Under the pieces are notes generated by a model. It saw only the letters and a program-made list of their open reading frames with translations. It was not told where the DNA came from and did not search any database. A stretch of DNA of 64,000 nucleotides from Rhizobium sp. L1K21 (GTDB taxonomy: Bacteria > Pseudomonadota > Alphaproteobacteria > Rhizobiales > Rhizobiaceae), in the NCBI RefSeq assembly GCF_024055895.1, contig NZ_JAMXLE010000002.1:434001-498000 (forward strand), given 5' to 3'. The translations under genes and the position numbers were made by a program. Below are positions 63,931 through 64,000 of the stretch, piece by piece. Within the stretch, counting starts at the first letter, position 1. Every line of letters starts with the position of its first letter.

Positions 63931-63966
63931 AAGGCCCGCGGTGCATTTGCCGCGGGCCTCGTTTTA
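63931..63966. terminator. strong GC-rich terminator, bidirectional
   Basis: GGCCCGCGG and CCGCGGGCC (63934-63942 with 63951-63959) form a 9-bp stem with an 8-base loop. On the minus strand it is followed by TTTTG and on the plus strand by TCGTTTT. It ends the minus-strand gene at the window edge. Confidence 0.75.
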
Positions 63967-63974
63967 CTGGCGAT

Positions 63975-64000
63975 CAAGCCGCTGCCGGTTGGGCCGGCGG
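63975..64000 (-). CDS. C-terminal end of a gene at the window edge
   Basis: On the minus strand the last bases encode PAQPAAA followed by TGA at 63975-63977, nine bases before a strong terminator. An alanine/proline-rich tail like this is common at the end of chaperones, ribosomal or nucleoid proteins; the gene cannot be named. Confidence 0.35.

Noticed and set aside
1-64000. CRISPR arrays, rRNA operons, prophage structural genes
   Set aside because: No regularly spaced repeats, no rRNA sequence and no phage structural proteins were seen.

Overview
The window looks like chromosomal DNA of an alphaproteobacterium of the order Rhizobiales (Hyphomicrobiales). The best evidence is the block yacG-maf-infA-LMW phosphatase-UPF0262-hisD-DUF2948-murA, an order I associate with the Brucella/Bartonella/Phyllobacterium branch. 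PutA with a divergent Lrp-type PutR, an ExoP-type tyrosine autokinase and PHB-depolymerase genes fit the same group. I cannot name a species. Most of the window has GC-rich codon usage. The 33.0-36.7 kb stretch is visibly more AT-rich and looks imported.

Layout, left to right. 0-3.5 kb: end of a leucine/isovalerate degradation operon (acyl-CoA synthetase, GST, HMG-CoA lyase, methylglutaconyl-CoA hydratase). 3.5-7.2 kb: MarR regulator, nth, DUF2244 protein, AraC/Ogt fusion, GntR regulator. 7.2-13.2 kb: creatinase behind a complete polyamine-type ABC transporter, probably a uptake and breakdown unit for creatine or a related compound. 13.2-15 kb: sparse region with a small secreted protein and a 262-bp MITE-like element. 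15-20.1 kb: polysaccharide module (autokinase, PPP-family phosphatase, O-antigen-ligase-like protein, anchored unknown). 20.2-28.5 kb: putA/putR, a CxSAC ClpP-fold membrane protein, and a glycine-betaine-type ABC transporter. 28.8-30.4 kb: LuxR-type regulator with two receivers. 31-32.7 kb: a second CxSAC ClpP-fold protein.

33.0-36.7 kb: a two-gene Gabija-like anti-phage system (OLD-family ATPase/TOPRIM nuclease plus UvrD-like helicase) beside tRNA-Phe. 37-44.3 kb: the housekeeping block, tRNA-Thr and a caspase-like protein. 44.5-51.5 kb: a complete coenzyme F420 set (cofD, cofC, cofGH/fbiC, cofE) with an FGD-like F420-dependent glucose-6-phosphate dehydrogenase inside the operon and a second LLM-type oxidoreductase divergent from it; pgi lies about 1.2 kb downstream. 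52.6-59.4 kb: pgi, PHB depolymerase, GST, small membrane protein, fructokinase-like kinase, pyrE and pyrC. 59.5-63.7 kb: a four-gene phosphorelay (receiver, periplasmic SUOX-fold protein, hybrid kinase, degenerate HD-GYP regulator). The right edge has a strong terminator and the last few codons of another minus-strand gene.

The most notable items are the F420/FGD operon in an alphaproteobacterium, the Gabija-like island at tRNA-Phe, the creatinase-transporter unit with a terminator between its parts, the paired CxSAC ClpP-fold proteins, and the SUOX-fold/hybrid-kinase cassette. Function calls come from reading protein motifs by eye; no database search was possible.
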